From: Eisenbergiella sp963559585
GTDB taxonomy: Bacteria > Bacillota > Clostridia > Lachnospirales > Lachnospiraceae
Length of the DNA: 49,221 bases
Assembly (NCBI GenBank): GCA_963559585.1
Contig: CAUWLJ010000015.1
Coordinates: 1 to 49,221, forward strand
Direction: 5' to 3'
This document shows positions 17,421-25,631 of the stretch, in pieces. The translations under genes and the position numbers were made by a program. A model generated the notes under the pieces. The model made no database searches. It worked only from the letters and a program-made list of their open reading frames with translations, and was not told the origin of the DNA. Position 1 is the stretch's first letter. Every line of letters starts with the position of its first letter.

Positions 17421-18800
17421 ATGTATCAGGTAGATTTTCAGAAGCCGGTTCATGTTTATTTTATTGGGATCGGCGGGATCAGTATGAGCGGTCTGGCGGA
17501 GATCCTTCTGGCGGAGGGCTTTCGGATTTCAGGATCTGATGCCAGGCGTTCCCCTCTTACCAGTCTGCTGGAGGAGCGGGGGGCTGTGGTGCATTATGGG
17601 CAGAGAAGGGAGAATATCGGCGGGGATATTGATGTTGCGGTGTATACGGCGGCCATCCATCCAGATAATCCGGAGTACGCGCGTGTGCAGGAGCTGGGGA
17701 TCCCCTGTCTGTCCAGGGCGCAGCTTCTGGGGCAGATGATGCGAAATTACGAGACGCCCATCGCCGTCAGCGGCACACATGGAAAGACGACCACCACCTC
17801 CATGATTTCTCAGATCCTTCTGGATGCGGACACGGATCCTACCATTTCGGTGGGGGGGATCCTGAAGGCGATCCACGGAAATATCCGTGTGGGCGGGTCG
17901 GGACTGTTCGTGACGGAGGCCTGCGAGTATACCAACAGCTTTCTCAGCTTTTTCCCCCGGATCGGACTGATCCTGAATGTGGAGGAGGATCATCTGGACT
18001 TCTTCCGTGATCTGGAGGATATTCGCTGCTCCTTCCGGCGGTTTGCCGGGCTTCTTCCGGATGACGGACTTCTTATTATTAACGGAGGCATTGAAAGGCG
18101 GGAGGAGCTGACCCGGGGGCTGGCCTGTCCTGTGGTGACCTTCGGTCTGTCGGAGAGGGAGGATTACCACTGCACGGGAATCTCCTATGATGAAAACGGC
18201 TGCCCCTCCTTCCTTCTGCATTGCCCGGACGGGAAGCAGATTCCCGTGCATCTGTCCGTGCCGGGAGAACACAACATTCTGAACGCTCTGGCCTCTCTGG
18301 CTCTGGCAGACAGACTGGGACTGGACATGGCTGCGGCGGCGGCATCCCTTGGGGCTTTCCACGGCACAGACCGCCGTTTTGAGTATAAGGGGGTGAAAAA
18401 CGGCTTCACCATCATTGACGATTACGCCCACCATCCCACGGAGATTTCGGCCACGCTGCGGGCAGCGGCCCATTATCCCCACAAACGGCTGTGGTGCGTT
18501 TTTCAGCCCCATACCTATACCAGGACGAAGGCTTTCCTGGCCGATTTTGCCAGGGCTCTTTCTCTGGCTGACAAGGTGATCCTGGCCGACATTTACGCCG
18601 CCAGGGAAACCGACACGCTGGGAATCAGCTCCCTCGATCTGAAGAAAGAGATCGAAAAACTAGGGAAAGACTGCGCATATTTTCCCACATTTGAGGAAAT
18701 CGAAGGCTTTATCCTGCAAAATTGTTCCACAGGTGACCTGTTGATAACTATGGGAGCCGGAGACGTGGTAAATATTGGGGCAGACCTTCTCAGAGAATAG
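17421..18800 (+). CDS. murC: UDP-N-acetylmuramate--L-alanine ligase MurC
   Basis: This 459-residue Mur ligase adds L-Ala to UDP-MurNAc in the cytoplasmic stage of peptidoglycan synthesis. The N-domain has FIGIGGISMSGLAEIL (residues about 14-29). The ATP loop is SGTHGKTTTT (about 117-126), with the EACEYTNSFL and NVEEDHLDFF blocks following. The C-domain contains DDYAHHPTEI and FQPHTYTRT. Length is normal. The ribosome site (AAGGCAGG) is modest. It stands alone on its transcript: the next gene has its own promoter after a DnaA-box-rich gap. Confidence 0.97.
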   Translation: MYQVDFQKPVHVYFIGIGGISMSGLAEILLAEGFRISGSDARRSPLTSLLEERGAVVHYGQRRENIGGDIDVAVYTAAIHPDNPEYARVQELGIPCLSRAQLLGQMMRNYETPIAVSGTHGKTTTTSMISQILLDADTDPTISVGGILKAIHGNIRVGGSGLFVTEACEYTNSFLSFFPRIGLILNVEEDHLDFFRDLEDIRCSFRRFAGLLPDDGLLIINGGIERREELTRGLACPVVTFGLSEREDYHCTGISYDENGCPSFLLHCPDGKQIPVHLSVPGEHNILNALASLALADRLGLDMAAAAASLGAFHGTDRRFEYKGVKNGFTIIDDYAHHPTEISATLRAAAHYPHKRLWCVFQPHTYTRTKAFLADFARALSLADKVILADIYAARETDTLGISSLDLKKEIEKLGKDCAYFPTFEEIEGFILQNCSTGDLLITMGAGDVVNIGADLLRE

Positions 18801-18923
18801 TTATCCACAATATCCACATTTTTCATGTGTATGAATGATGTGGATATTTTTTATCCACAATGGCGTAATATCGAACCTTTTTTGCTCCATCCACATTTTC
18901 CACAATATCCACATTTGCCCACA
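18801..18923. promoter_or_regulatory. Cluster of DnaA boxes between murC and the DnaD-like gene
   Basis: Two perfect TTATCCACA boxes (18801-18809, 18851-18859) are present. One-mismatch sites lie at 18810-18818, 18839-18847 (reverse), 18896-18904 and 18905-18913; two-mismatch sites lie at 18887-18895 and 18915-18923. Eight sites in about 125 bp, immediately upstream of a promoter for replication genes, suggest DnaA binding and regulation. There is no dnaA/dnaN here, so a chromosomal origin is not claimed. Confidence 0.75.
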
Positions 18924-18960
18924 AATCCAGTGTTTACGGGCTTTTTAGGCAAAATGACGG

Positions 18961-18989
18961 TTTCTTTTTCAGGGGCTGTATGATATAAT
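18961..18989 (+). promoter_or_regulatory. Promoter of the DnaD-like/helicase-loader genes
   Basis: Perfect TATAAT at 18984-18989 with a poor -35 (TTTCTT, 18961-18966) 17 bp upstream. A weak -35 fits a promoter modulated by DnaA bound to the adjacent box cluster. Confidence 0.5.
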
Positions 18990-19034
18990 TCACTTGCTTA
19001 ATTACGGATGACAGAAGAAAAAGCAGGTGAAAGC

Positions 19035-20195
19035 ATGGGCAGTCTTAGGATTTATGAGGATACCGGAGCGGAGGCCACCATCGTGTCCAACCGCTTTATA
19101 GACGAGTATATGGCAGAAGCCAACGACGCACAGCTGAAGGTGTATCTCTACCTTCTGCGCATGCGCGGCGAGGGAAGGGGCTGCGACATATCCTGTATTG
19201 CAGATACCTTTAACCACACAGAAAAGGAAGTGATGCGGGCCCTCCAGTACTGGGAGAAGTGCCGGGTGCTTTCTCTGGAATATGCCCCCGACCACACGCT
19301 CTCCGGCGTCCGCCTTCTGGATCTGAACGGCCGGGAGGATAGAAGCGGGCAGAGGGATTCCTCCATCGGGAAATCAGAGCAGGCCTCCTCAGGACAGGGG
19401 AGTGTCTCCATGTCCGCATATGGCGTACACCCCCAGGCTTCCCCGGTCTCCCATCCTTCTGAAGCGGCTGCGGACAGAATGCCGGGGAAGCAGGCAGAGT
19501 CCTCTGCCCGGAAGGCAAAGGCTCCCGATCCTTTCGCCAAGCCTTCCTATACGCTGGACGAGCTGAAGGCGTTCCAGGAGCAGGATTCTACGGCCCAGCT
19601 TCTTTTCATCGCGGAACAGTATCTGGGCAGGACGCTCTCCGCCTCGGATATGAAGTCCATGCTTTTCTTTTCGGATAAGCTGCACTTCTCCTTCGACCTG
19701 ATCGACTATCTGCTCCAGTACTGTGTGGAGCGGGGCAAGAAGGATTTCCGGTATATGGAGAAGGTGGCTGTCAGCTGGGCAGAGGCCAATGTAACCACCC
19801 CGGCGGAGGCGGAAAGCCAGGCCAGCCGCTACGACAGGACCGTCTACACCATCATGAACGCCCTGGGCAAGAACAACGCGCCCACCAGGCGGGAGGCGGA
19901 ATTTATCCGCCGGTGGCGGGAGGAGTACGGCTTTGAACCTTCCCTGATCCTTGAGGCCTGCGACCGCACCGTGCTGGCCACAGACCGGCATCGCTTCGAG
20001 TATGCCGACAAGATCCTCTCCTCCTGGAGGGATGCAGGCGTCCACCATCTGGCAGACATTGACCGTCTGGATGAAAGCTACCAGAAGGAGCGTCCGGCCA
20101 GACAGGCTCCGGTGCGTGCAGTGGACAAGTATAACCGTTTCATGCAGAACAGCTATGACTACGAGGCTCTGGAGCAGGAGCTTCTCAGCCGTTGA
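19035..20195 (+). CDS. DnaD-domain replication protein
   Basis: This 386-residue protein has a DnaD-like N-terminal winged-helix region (VSNRFIDEYMAEANDAQLKVYLYLLRM, then AFTFNHTEKEVMRALQYWEK-like sequence) and two C-terminal DnaD/DnaB-type helical repeats (YTLDELKAF...LHFSFDLIDYLLQYCVERGKKDFRYMEKVAVSWAE, and a YGFEPSLILEACDRT repeat) ending in a YNRF-type tail. DnaD-family proteins remodel DNA and help load the replicative helicase. A Ser/Gln/Gly-rich linker (about 105-170) separates the halves. The start at 19035 is chosen because AGGTGA precedes it; the ATG at 19008 has no ribosome site. It lies 107 bp upstream of the helicase-loader gene. Confidence 0.85.
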   Translation: MGSLRIYEDTGAEATIVSNRFIDEYMAEANDAQLKVYLYLLRMRGEGRGCDISCIADTFNHTEKEVMRALQYWEKCRVLSLEYAPDHTLSGVRLLDLNGREDRSGQRDSSIGKSEQASSGQGSVSMSAYGVHPQASPVSHPSEAAADRMPGKQAESSARKAKAPDPFAKPSYTLDELKAFQEQDSTAQLLFIAEQYLGRTLSASDMKSMLFFSDKLHFSFDLIDYLLQYCVERGKKDFRYMEKVAVSWAEANVTTPAEAESQASRYDRTVYTIMNALGKNNAPTRREAEFIRRWREEYGFEPSLILEACDRTVLATDRHRFEYADKILSSWRDAGVHHLADIDRLDESYQKERPARQAPVRAVDKYNRFMQNSYDYEALEQELLSR

Positions 20196-20226
20196 TCCCG
20201 CTCCCGCGGGGCGTTTGGTCCGAACC

Positions 20227-20264
20227 GTGCGCCCGCCGGCCCGTCAGCTGCCCGGCGGGCGCAC
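20227..20264. repeat. Very stable 13-bp hairpin between the DnaD-like and loader genes
   Basis: GTGCGCCCGCCGG and CCGGCGGGCGCAC with a 12-nt loop. No T-run follows on the plus strand, so it is more likely an mRNA processing, stability or partial-termination element than a full terminator. Confidence 0.7.
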
Positions 20265-20302
20265 GCTGAACTGCTATTTCTGAGTAAAAAAAGGAGACTG
20301 CC

Positions 20303-21274
20303 GTGGCTTTGACCAATACCCAATACAACACCATCATGAGGCTGTACGAGCAGCGGCAGACAAGGAACCGGCACCGCCGGGAGGAACGGCTGCATTATGT
20401 CTATACCAATGTGAGCGGTTATCAGAAGCTGGATGAGTCCGTTGCCTCCCTGTCCGTCTCCCAGGGCAAGAAGATGCTGAACGGAGATCCGGACGCCCTC
20501 ACCGTACTGAAGGAGCAGCTTCGCCGGGTATCCGCAGACAAGAAGCGCCTTCTGAAGGAGGCCGGGCTGCCCGACGATTATCTGGAGCCGCTCTACGACT
20601 GCCCGGACTGCCGCGATACCGGATACGTGGACGGCAGAAAATGCCACTGCTTCCGCCAGGCCGAGATCGCCATGCTCTATCAGCAGTCCAATCTGAAGGG
20701 CGTTCTGGAAAGGGAAAATTTTGACACCCTTTCCTTCGACTACTGTACGGATGAGAACCGGGCTTCCTTCCAGGCCGCAGTGGAGCGGTGCAGACGCTTT
20801 GCCGCCTCCTTCGGACAGGCCCCCCAGAACCTGTTCCTGTACGGAACGGTGGGAACCGGTAAAACCTTCTTAAGCAACTGTATTGCCAGAGAGGTGCTCA
20901 ACAGCGGTCATTCCGTGATCTACTTCAGCGCCTCCACCCTTTTCGATACCCTTGCCCGCAATGCCTTTGACTATAAGAACCAGGAAAACCTGGATTACTT
21001 ATACAATGATCTGAAAAGCTGTGACCTTCTGGTCATCGACGATCTGGGGACGGAGCAGAACACGCCTTTTTCACTGGCCCATCTGTTCACCTGCCTGAAT
21101 GAGCGCATCATCCGTGGGAAATCCATGATCATTTCCACCAATCTTTCCCTTCCGGAGCTGAAGGAGCGCTATCAGGACAGACTGTTTTCCCGTATCACCA
21201 GCAGCTTCGATTTCTGTAAGCTCACAGGCCCCGATGTACGTATCCAAATCAAACGATCAGCACACAGAAAGTGA
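20303..21274 (+). CDS. DnaC/DnaI-type replicative helicase loader
   Basis: This 323-residue AAA+ ATPase has the DnaI architecture: a helical N-terminal domain, a zinc site (Cys100, Cys103, Cys114, Cys116 in CPDC...CHC), then an ATPase domain with Walker A GTVGTGKT (181-188), Walker B LLVIDDLGTE, sensor STNLS and the Arg-finger region RLFSRI. It should deliver the DnaB-type helicase to DNA together with the upstream DnaD-like protein. It starts with GTG at 20303, preceded by AAAGGAGA. The next gene starts 10 bp after its stop, so the PRPP synthetase is in the same transcript. Confidence 0.92.
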   Translation: MALTNTQYNTIMRLYEQRQTRNRHRREERLHYVYTNVSGYQKLDESVASLSVSQGKKMLNGDPDALTVLKEQLRRVSADKKRLLKEAGLPDDYLEPLYDCPDCRDTGYVDGRKCHCFRQAEIAMLYQQSNLKGVLERENFDTLSFDYCTDENRASFQAAVERCRRFAASFGQAPQNLFLYGTVGTGKTFLSNCIAREVLNSGHSVIYFSASTLFDTLARNAFDYKNQENLDYLYNDLKSCDLLVIDDLGTEQNTPFSLAHLFTCLNERIIRGKSMIISTNLSLPELKERYQDRLFSRITSSFDFCKLTGPDVRIQIKRSAHRK

Positions 21275-21284
21275 GGAATCTCCC

Positions 21285-22460
21285 ATGGCGGAAGAAAAAC
21301 GTAATCTGGAAACGATCCCTGTCGGATCACTGGGCATCATTGCTCTGGAAAGCTGCAAATCCCTGGGCGAGCAGGTAGACCACTACCTGGTAAAATGGCG
21401 CCGCGAAAGAGAGAACGAGCACAAGAAGAGCCTTGCCTTCTCCGGCTATCAGCGGGATTCCTATCTGCTGAGCACCAAGGTGCCCCGTTTCGGCACAGGC
21501 GAAGGAAAGGGCATGATCCTGGAGTCTGTCCGCGGCATGGACCTTTATCTCCTGGTGGACGTGGTGAACAACAGCCTCACCTACTCCCTCTGCGGCCACG
21601 AGAACCACATGTCCCCTGACGATCATTTCCAGGATCTGAAGCGCATCATTTCCGCAGTGGGCGGAAAAGCAAGAAGGATCAATGTGATCATGCCCTTCCT
21701 GTACGAGAGCAGACAGCACAAGCGCACCAGCCGGGAGTCCCTGGACTGCGCCATTGCCCTGCAGGAGCTGGTGAAGATGGGTGTGGACAATATCATCACC
21801 TTCGACGCCCATGATCCCAGAGTACAGAATGCTATTCCCCTGCACGGCTTTGAGACGGTGCAGGCTGCGTACCAGTTCATCAAGAACCTGCTGCGCAATC
21901 AGAAGGATCTGGAAATCGACTCCGACCACATGATGGTGATCAGCCCGGATGAGGGCGGCATGAGCCGTGCCATCTATATCGCCAATGTGCTTGGCCTTGA
22001 TATGGGCATGTTCTACAAGAGACGGGATTACACCCGCATCGTAAACGGCCGCAACCCCATCGTAGCCCACGAATTCCTTGGCTCTGATGTTGCCGGAAAG
22101 GACATGATCATCATAGACGATATGATTTCCTCCGGTGAAAGTGTGCTGGAGGTTGCCGCCGCCCTGAAAAAGAGAAAAGCACGCAAGATCTTCATCTGCG
22201 CCACCTTTGGCCTGTTCACCAACGGACTGGCCGGCTTTGACCAGGCCTACAAGGACGGAACCATCGACCGGGTGCTTACCACCAACCTGATCTACCAGAC
22301 TCCCGAGCTTCTGGAGAGGGAGTGGTACATCAACTGCAACATGAGCAAATACGTGGCTTACCTGATCGACACCCTGAACCACGACACCTCCATCAGCGAT
22401 CTTCTGAATCCCAATGACAAGATCCAGAAGGTGCTGGCGAAGTATCGGGAGAAAAAGTAA
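21285..22460 (+). CDS. prs: Ribose-phosphate pyrophosphokinase, long variant
   Basis: This 391-residue PRPP synthetase family protein is about 75 residues longer than the classical enzyme. Recognisable blocks are PFLYESRQHKRTSRES, TFDAHDPRVQNAIP (catalytic region), VISPDEGGMSRAIYIANVLGLDMGMFYKRRDY and the PRPP loop IIIDDMISSGES. The PRPP loop reads DDMISSGES rather than the usual DDxIDTAGT. It should make PRPP from ribose-5-phosphate and ATP for nucleotide, His and Trp synthesis, but the altered loop and extra N-terminal segment mark a subclass common in Lachnospiraceae. The start at 21285 has GAGGAA upstream. PRPP feeds Upp, encoded at 44.7 kb. Confidence 0.88.
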   Translation: MAEEKRNLETIPVGSLGIIALESCKSLGEQVDHYLVKWRRERENEHKKSLAFSGYQRDSYLLSTKVPRFGTGEGKGMILESVRGMDLYLLVDVVNNSLTYSLCGHENHMSPDDHFQDLKRIISAVGGKARRINVIMPFLYESRQHKRTSRESLDCAIALQELVKMGVDNIITFDAHDPRVQNAIPLHGFETVQAAYQFIKNLLRNQKDLEIDSDHMMVISPDEGGMSRAIYIANVLGLDMGMFYKRRDYTRIVNGRNPIVAHEFLGSDVAGKDMIIIDDMISSGESVLEVAAALKKRKARKIFICATFGLFTNGLAGFDQAYKDGTIDRVLTTNLIYQTPELLEREWYINCNMSKYVAYLIDTLNHDTSISDLLNPNDKIQKVLAKYREKK

Positions 22461-22476
22461 AGAAAAGCGGAAAGAA

Positions 22477-22526
22477 GCTGCTGCTCAATTAGATCATTTA
22501 TCTACTTTTGCAGCAGCCCTTTTTTA
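22477..22526 (+). terminator. Terminator after prs
   Basis: GCTGCTGC and GCAGCAGC form the stem, followed by CCTTTTTT. It ends the dnaD-like/loader/prs transcript. Confidence 0.85.
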
Positions 22527-22592
22527 TTCAAATGTAAAATGCCGGATAAAGCGGAGCAGGCTGTGCCCCGGGATTTCTTTTTAACATAAAAG

Positions 22593-22626
22593 GCCGCTGT
22601 CCACCGGCAGTCCGGTAAACAGCAGC
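22593..22626 (-). terminator. 34-bp palindrome, family 1 copy b; likely terminator of the beta-galactosidase gene
   Basis: It lies 18 bp past the minus-strand stop. As minus-strand RNA the 15-bp stem is fully paired with three G-U pairs and is followed by CTTTTATG. The core matches copies at 36586 and 42104. Confidence 0.65.
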
Positions 22627-22644
22627 CTGAAAAACACGCCTTCC

Positions 22645-24666
22645 TTATCCCCGCTCCAGAATCAAAAGATCCCAGGGCCCGATCTCCAGCTTCTCCCCCT
22701 GCTTCACCGCCCTGCCGGACAACAGCTCCACGCCGTCACCAGGACAGCCGCAGATCTGAGGCTGTCTGGAATAGTTGAAAAGATAGGTAACTACCGCACC
22801 CTTTTCATTCTTCCCCTCCCGGATCACCAGAGGGAAATCGTACTCCTGCTTCCAGCTCCACAGCCCTCTTTCCTTCCAAATGCTGTCGATCAGAGCCTTC
22901 AGCCATGCAGGCGAGGTCATGCAGCCCAGATAGATGCACGTTCCCTTTCCGTAAGAATGGCGGGTGGCCGCCGCATACTTCTTCCAGGCGTAATGGTCAT
23001 AGGAGGCGATCACCTCTGCCATCTCTGCCTCCTCCGGCTCCAGCAGCTCCATGAAAAGGCGTACCTTCCGCTCCTGCTCCTCCAGGTCAAAGCCGTCCCC
23101 GGTCAGCCCGGTATCCACGGGAACCGTAAATTCATGATAATGAACGCCAAAGGCAAACCGCAGGAGATGGGGCTGCACATCGTGCCATACCTTCACATTT
23201 TCGTTGGTGAAGGCCGACTTAAAGGTGGCCACCACACAGCCGCCCTGCTCCGCAAAGCTGCGGATACGCTCCAGGCATTCCTCCGGCGCGCTGTAAAGGG
23301 CGGGAACGAACAACACGTCATAGCCGGACAGCTCCGTTTCCCGGTCGCTGACAAAATCGCACTCTATGTTCCTTTCATATAAAGCGTCAAAGATCCAGCG
23401 CACCACATCGTTGTAATCCATCCCGCCTTCCGCTCCGGCAGGGAAGGGGAACCATTTCAGGGCTGTGAGGGAGGCGTTGCTCACCATGATGGCCGCCCGG
23501 TTTTCTTTTTTCAGATGAATCAGGCTGGGGCTTAAGCGGGCGAACTCTCCGCCGATCCGGCAGGCCTCCCGGTACACCGCATTCTCCGCAAAATCATGGC
23601 TCAGGATGCCCTTCCAGTAGGTTTCGCAGGCATTGTGGATGGAATGCCAGTGCCAGTACATCACCGAATCCGCGCCGTTTGCCACATGGCTGTAGGCCTG
23701 CAGGCGGAGCTGTCCCTCATAGGGCGTCCACTCGGGAAAGCCCTGGGCCTCCGTCTCGATCACCAGGTAGTTGTCCTTTTTCAGGGAGCGGGTCAGGCTG
23801 CCGCAGAAGGCGATTTCCTTTCCCGTCAGCTTATCCTGGGAAGGGTGGTAAATGTCGCAGCCTGCCACTGTAAGGGCTTCCGCAGCCCCGTAGTGATCCA
23901 CGTCCGGCTGCACCCCAAAGGAATGGCCCTTCCAGCCGAAATCAAAATTGTGGGTGATGAACTGATCCGGCCGGGCGTATTCCTTTACGATCTGGGACTG
24001 ACGCATCAGGAAATCCGTAACCTGCTGCCTCTGGAACTCCTCAAAGGCACAGCCCAGGCTTCCGTTGATGGTTCCCACAACGCTGGGAAATTCCTCCCAG
24101 GAATTGATGCGGTTGCTCCAGTAGGCCAGGCCGAAATCCGCGTTCAGCCGCTCCAGATCCCCCTCATATTTTTTGCGCATATGGCGCACGAAAAGCTGCT
24201 GCACATTTTCGCTGCTGGTTCCGAAATGCTTGGTCTCGTTGTCCAGCTGGAAGCCGATCACGCAGGAATAGCCCTGCACCACCTCCATCAGCCTGCGGAT
24301 GATCCGCTCCGCGAAGAAACGGTAGGCCGGGTGGGTAATGTCCATGATCTGCCTGGCCCCGTAGGGACGCCGTCCGCTCCGATCCGTCACCATCACCTCC
24401 GGGTAGGCTTTGGCCATCCACGCGGGAATGGCATAGGTGGGCGTCCCCACGATCACAGAAAGCCCCTCCCTCTCGCAGGCGTCCAGCACCCTGGTCACAT
24501 GGGAAAAGTCAAAAACCCCTTCCTCCGGCTCCTCCGTGCTCCAGGTGGATTCTGCAATGCGGATCACATTGATCCCCGCTTTTTTCATCATGGCAATGTC
24601 CTGCTCCAGCCGCTCGCAGGGCATGTACTCGTCGTAATAGGCTGCTCCGTACAATAGATGGTTCAT
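22645..24666 (-). CDS. Beta-galactosidase, glycoside hydrolase family 42
   Basis: This 673-residue intracellular GH42 enzyme has no signal peptide. The TIM barrel begins YGAAYYDEYMP and contains the acid/base Glu in QLDNE (about 144) and the nucleophile in IETEAQGFPEW (Glu near 304). A beta-galactosidase trimerisation-like domain (about 380-600, DYNDVVRWIFDALYERNIECDFV and SGYDVLFVPALY) and a short C-terminal beta domain follow. GH42 enzymes act on galactosides from plant or host glycans. No transporter or regulator is adjacent, and it is flanked by its own terminator. AAGGAGGAGG lies 4 nt upstream of the ATG, after a small leader hairpin. Confidence 0.93.
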   Translation of the reverse strand: MNHLLYGAAYYDEYMPCERLEQDIAMMKKAGINVIRIAESTWSTEEPEEGVFDFSHVTRVLDACEREGLSVIVGTPTYAIPAWMAKAYPEVMVTDRSGRRPYGARQIMDITHPAYRFFAERIIRRLMEVVQGYSCVIGFQLDNETKHFGTSSENVQQLFVRHMRKKYEGDLERLNADFGLAYWSNRINSWEEFPSVVGTINGSLGCAFEEFQRQQVTDFLMRQSQIVKEYARPDQFITHNFDFGWKGHSFGVQPDVDHYGAAEALTVAGCDIYHPSQDKLTGKEIAFCGSLTRSLKKDNYLVIETEAQGFPEWTPYEGQLRLQAYSHVANGADSVMYWHWHSIHNACETYWKGILSHDFAENAVYREACRIGGEFARLSPSLIHLKKENRAAIMVSNASLTALKWFPFPAGAEGGMDYNDVVRWIFDALYERNIECDFVSDRETELSGYDVLFVPALYSAPEECLERIRSFAEQGGCVVATFKSAFTNENVKVWHDVQPHLLRFAFGVHYHEFTVPVDTGLTGDGFDLEEQERKVRLFMELLEPEEAEMAEVIASYDHYAWKKYAAATRHSYGKGTCIYLGCMTSPAWLKALIDSIWKERGLWSWKQEYDFPLVIREGKNEKGAVVTYLFNYSRQPQICGCPGDGVELLSGRAVKQGEKLEIGPWDLLILERG

Positions 24667-24679
24667 TTCCTCCTCCTTG

Positions 24680-24699
24680 CCGGAACGTTTTCGCTCCGG
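24680..24699 (-). promoter_or_regulatory. Leader hairpin just upstream of the beta-galactosidase ribosome site
   Basis: On the minus strand CCGGAGCG-AAAA-CGTTCCGG pairs fully (one G-U). It ends a few bases before the AAGGAGGAGG site. It could influence translation. The remaining DNA up to 24853 shows TACAAT-like -10 sequences but no convincing -35. Confidence 0.4.
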
Positions 24700-24853
24700 G
24701 CTCCATTTGATCTGTTTTCCCCTCCGCTTCCGTGAATTCTGTCACAGCCCGCACAGAAGCTATGGTTACCACGATTGTACAATATTTTTCCAGGATCCGG
24801 TAGTATCTTATTAAGCTCATGCCGCCTTTCCGTGCAAACCTTTGGCTTAGCCG

Positions 24854-24882
24854 TTGCAAATCACCAATTTCTATGCTATACT
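24854..24882 (+). promoter_or_regulatory. Promoter of queT
   Basis: TTGCAA (24854-24859) and TATACT (24877-24882), 17 bp apart. The transcript would begin near 24889. Confidence 0.7.
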
Positions 24883-24888
24883 AACCCA

Positions 24889-25003
24889 CGTTAAAAACCC
24901 AAAAATCAGGTTTTTACGGGGCTTTCCGCCGATTCCCGGCGTAAAATGAATCGTGTGTTCGGAACCTTCCACACGTAAAACAAAACTAAAGGAGATCTGA
25001 AAA
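24889..25003 (+). ncRNA. Structured queT leader, candidate preQ1 riboswitch
   Basis: The 115-nt leader can fold a first stem (CGTTAAAAACC with GGTTTTTACG), a short GCCG/CGGC stem, and a CGTGTG/CACACG stem followed by an A-rich stretch and AAAGGAG. Such a stem plus A-rich tail next to the ribosome site resembles small preQ1-class aptamers, and loop CCTT could pair with AAGG of the ribosome site. QueT genes are commonly preQ1-controlled. The exact class consensus was not matched by eye, so this is a candidate only. Confidence 0.4.
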
Positions 25004-25486
25004 ATGAAGAAAAAAAACATCCATCTGCTCACCCAGGCGGCTATGATCGCCGCCCTCTATGTGGTGCTCACCTTCGTGGCGAATGCCTTCGGACTTGCCA
25101 ACTACGCGGTTCAGGTCCGTTTCTCTGAGGCTCTCACCATCCTGCCTTATTTCACCGCCGCCGGGATACCCGGACTTTTTATCGGCTGCCTGATCAGCAA
25201 TGTGCTCACGGGCTGTGCTCTGCCGGATATTGTGTTTGGCTCTCTGGCCACCCTGATCGGGGCTGTGGGAACCTATAAGCTGAGATCCTTCAAGTGGCTG
25301 GCTCCGCTTCCTCCCATTGCCGCCAATGCGGTAATCGTGCCTCTGGTGTTAAAATACGCCTACGGGATCGAGCCGCTGTGGTTTTCCTTCGTCACCGTAA
25401 CCGCCGGGGAGCTGATTTCCTGCGGTCTGCTGGGTATGCTGCTCCTTCTGGCCCTGGACAAGTACCGCTCCCGGCTTTTTGGCTGA
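25004..25486 (+). CDS. queT: QueT-family queuosine precursor transporter (ECF S-component)
   Basis: This 160-residue membrane protein has about five hydrophobic helices. The characteristic stretches are QAAMIAALYVVLTFVANAFG, VQVRFSEALTILPYF and GLFIGCLISN, matching the QueT family of ECF-type substrate-binding subunits for queuosine precursors such as preQ1. It should need a shared energising module (EcfAA'T) encoded elsewhere. AAAGGAG lies 8 nt before the ATG. It is monocistronic, with its own promoter, a structured leader and a strong terminator downstream. Confidence 0.9.
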   Translation: MKKKNIHLLTQAAMIAALYVVLTFVANAFGLANYAVQVRFSEALTILPYFTAAGIPGLFIGCLISNVLTGCALPDIVFGSLATLIGAVGTYKLRSFKWLAPLPPIAANAVIVPLVLKYAYGIEPLWFSFVTVTAGELISCGLLGMLLLLALDKYRSRLFG

Positions 25487-25535
25487 CCGGCTGAGGGAGC
25501 GTTTGAAACGCTTCCCACGGCGCTTTCATTTTTTT

Positions 25536-25580
25536 AAGGCAGGCCTCTGACAGCGTTTCGTGCCAGAGGCCTGCCTTTTA
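25536..25580. terminator. Strong terminator between queT and a convergent gene
   Basis: AAGGCAGGCCTCTG and CAGAGGCCTGCCTT form a perfect 14-bp stem followed by TTT. The reverse strand is also flanked by a T-run, so it can serve both genes. A smaller stem (GGGAGCGTTT/AAACGCTTCCC, 25495-25516) precedes it. Confidence 0.88.
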
Positions 25581-25631
25581 TCAGCTTCCTTTTATGATCT
25601 GCTTTCTATCGGCCGTCTTACTGCCGTCCGC

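Noticed and set aside
18801..18990. Chromosomal replication origin
   Set aside because: DnaA boxes are dense, but dnaA, dnaN, rpmH or gidA are absent and no clear AT-rich unwinding region beyond the promoter is visible.
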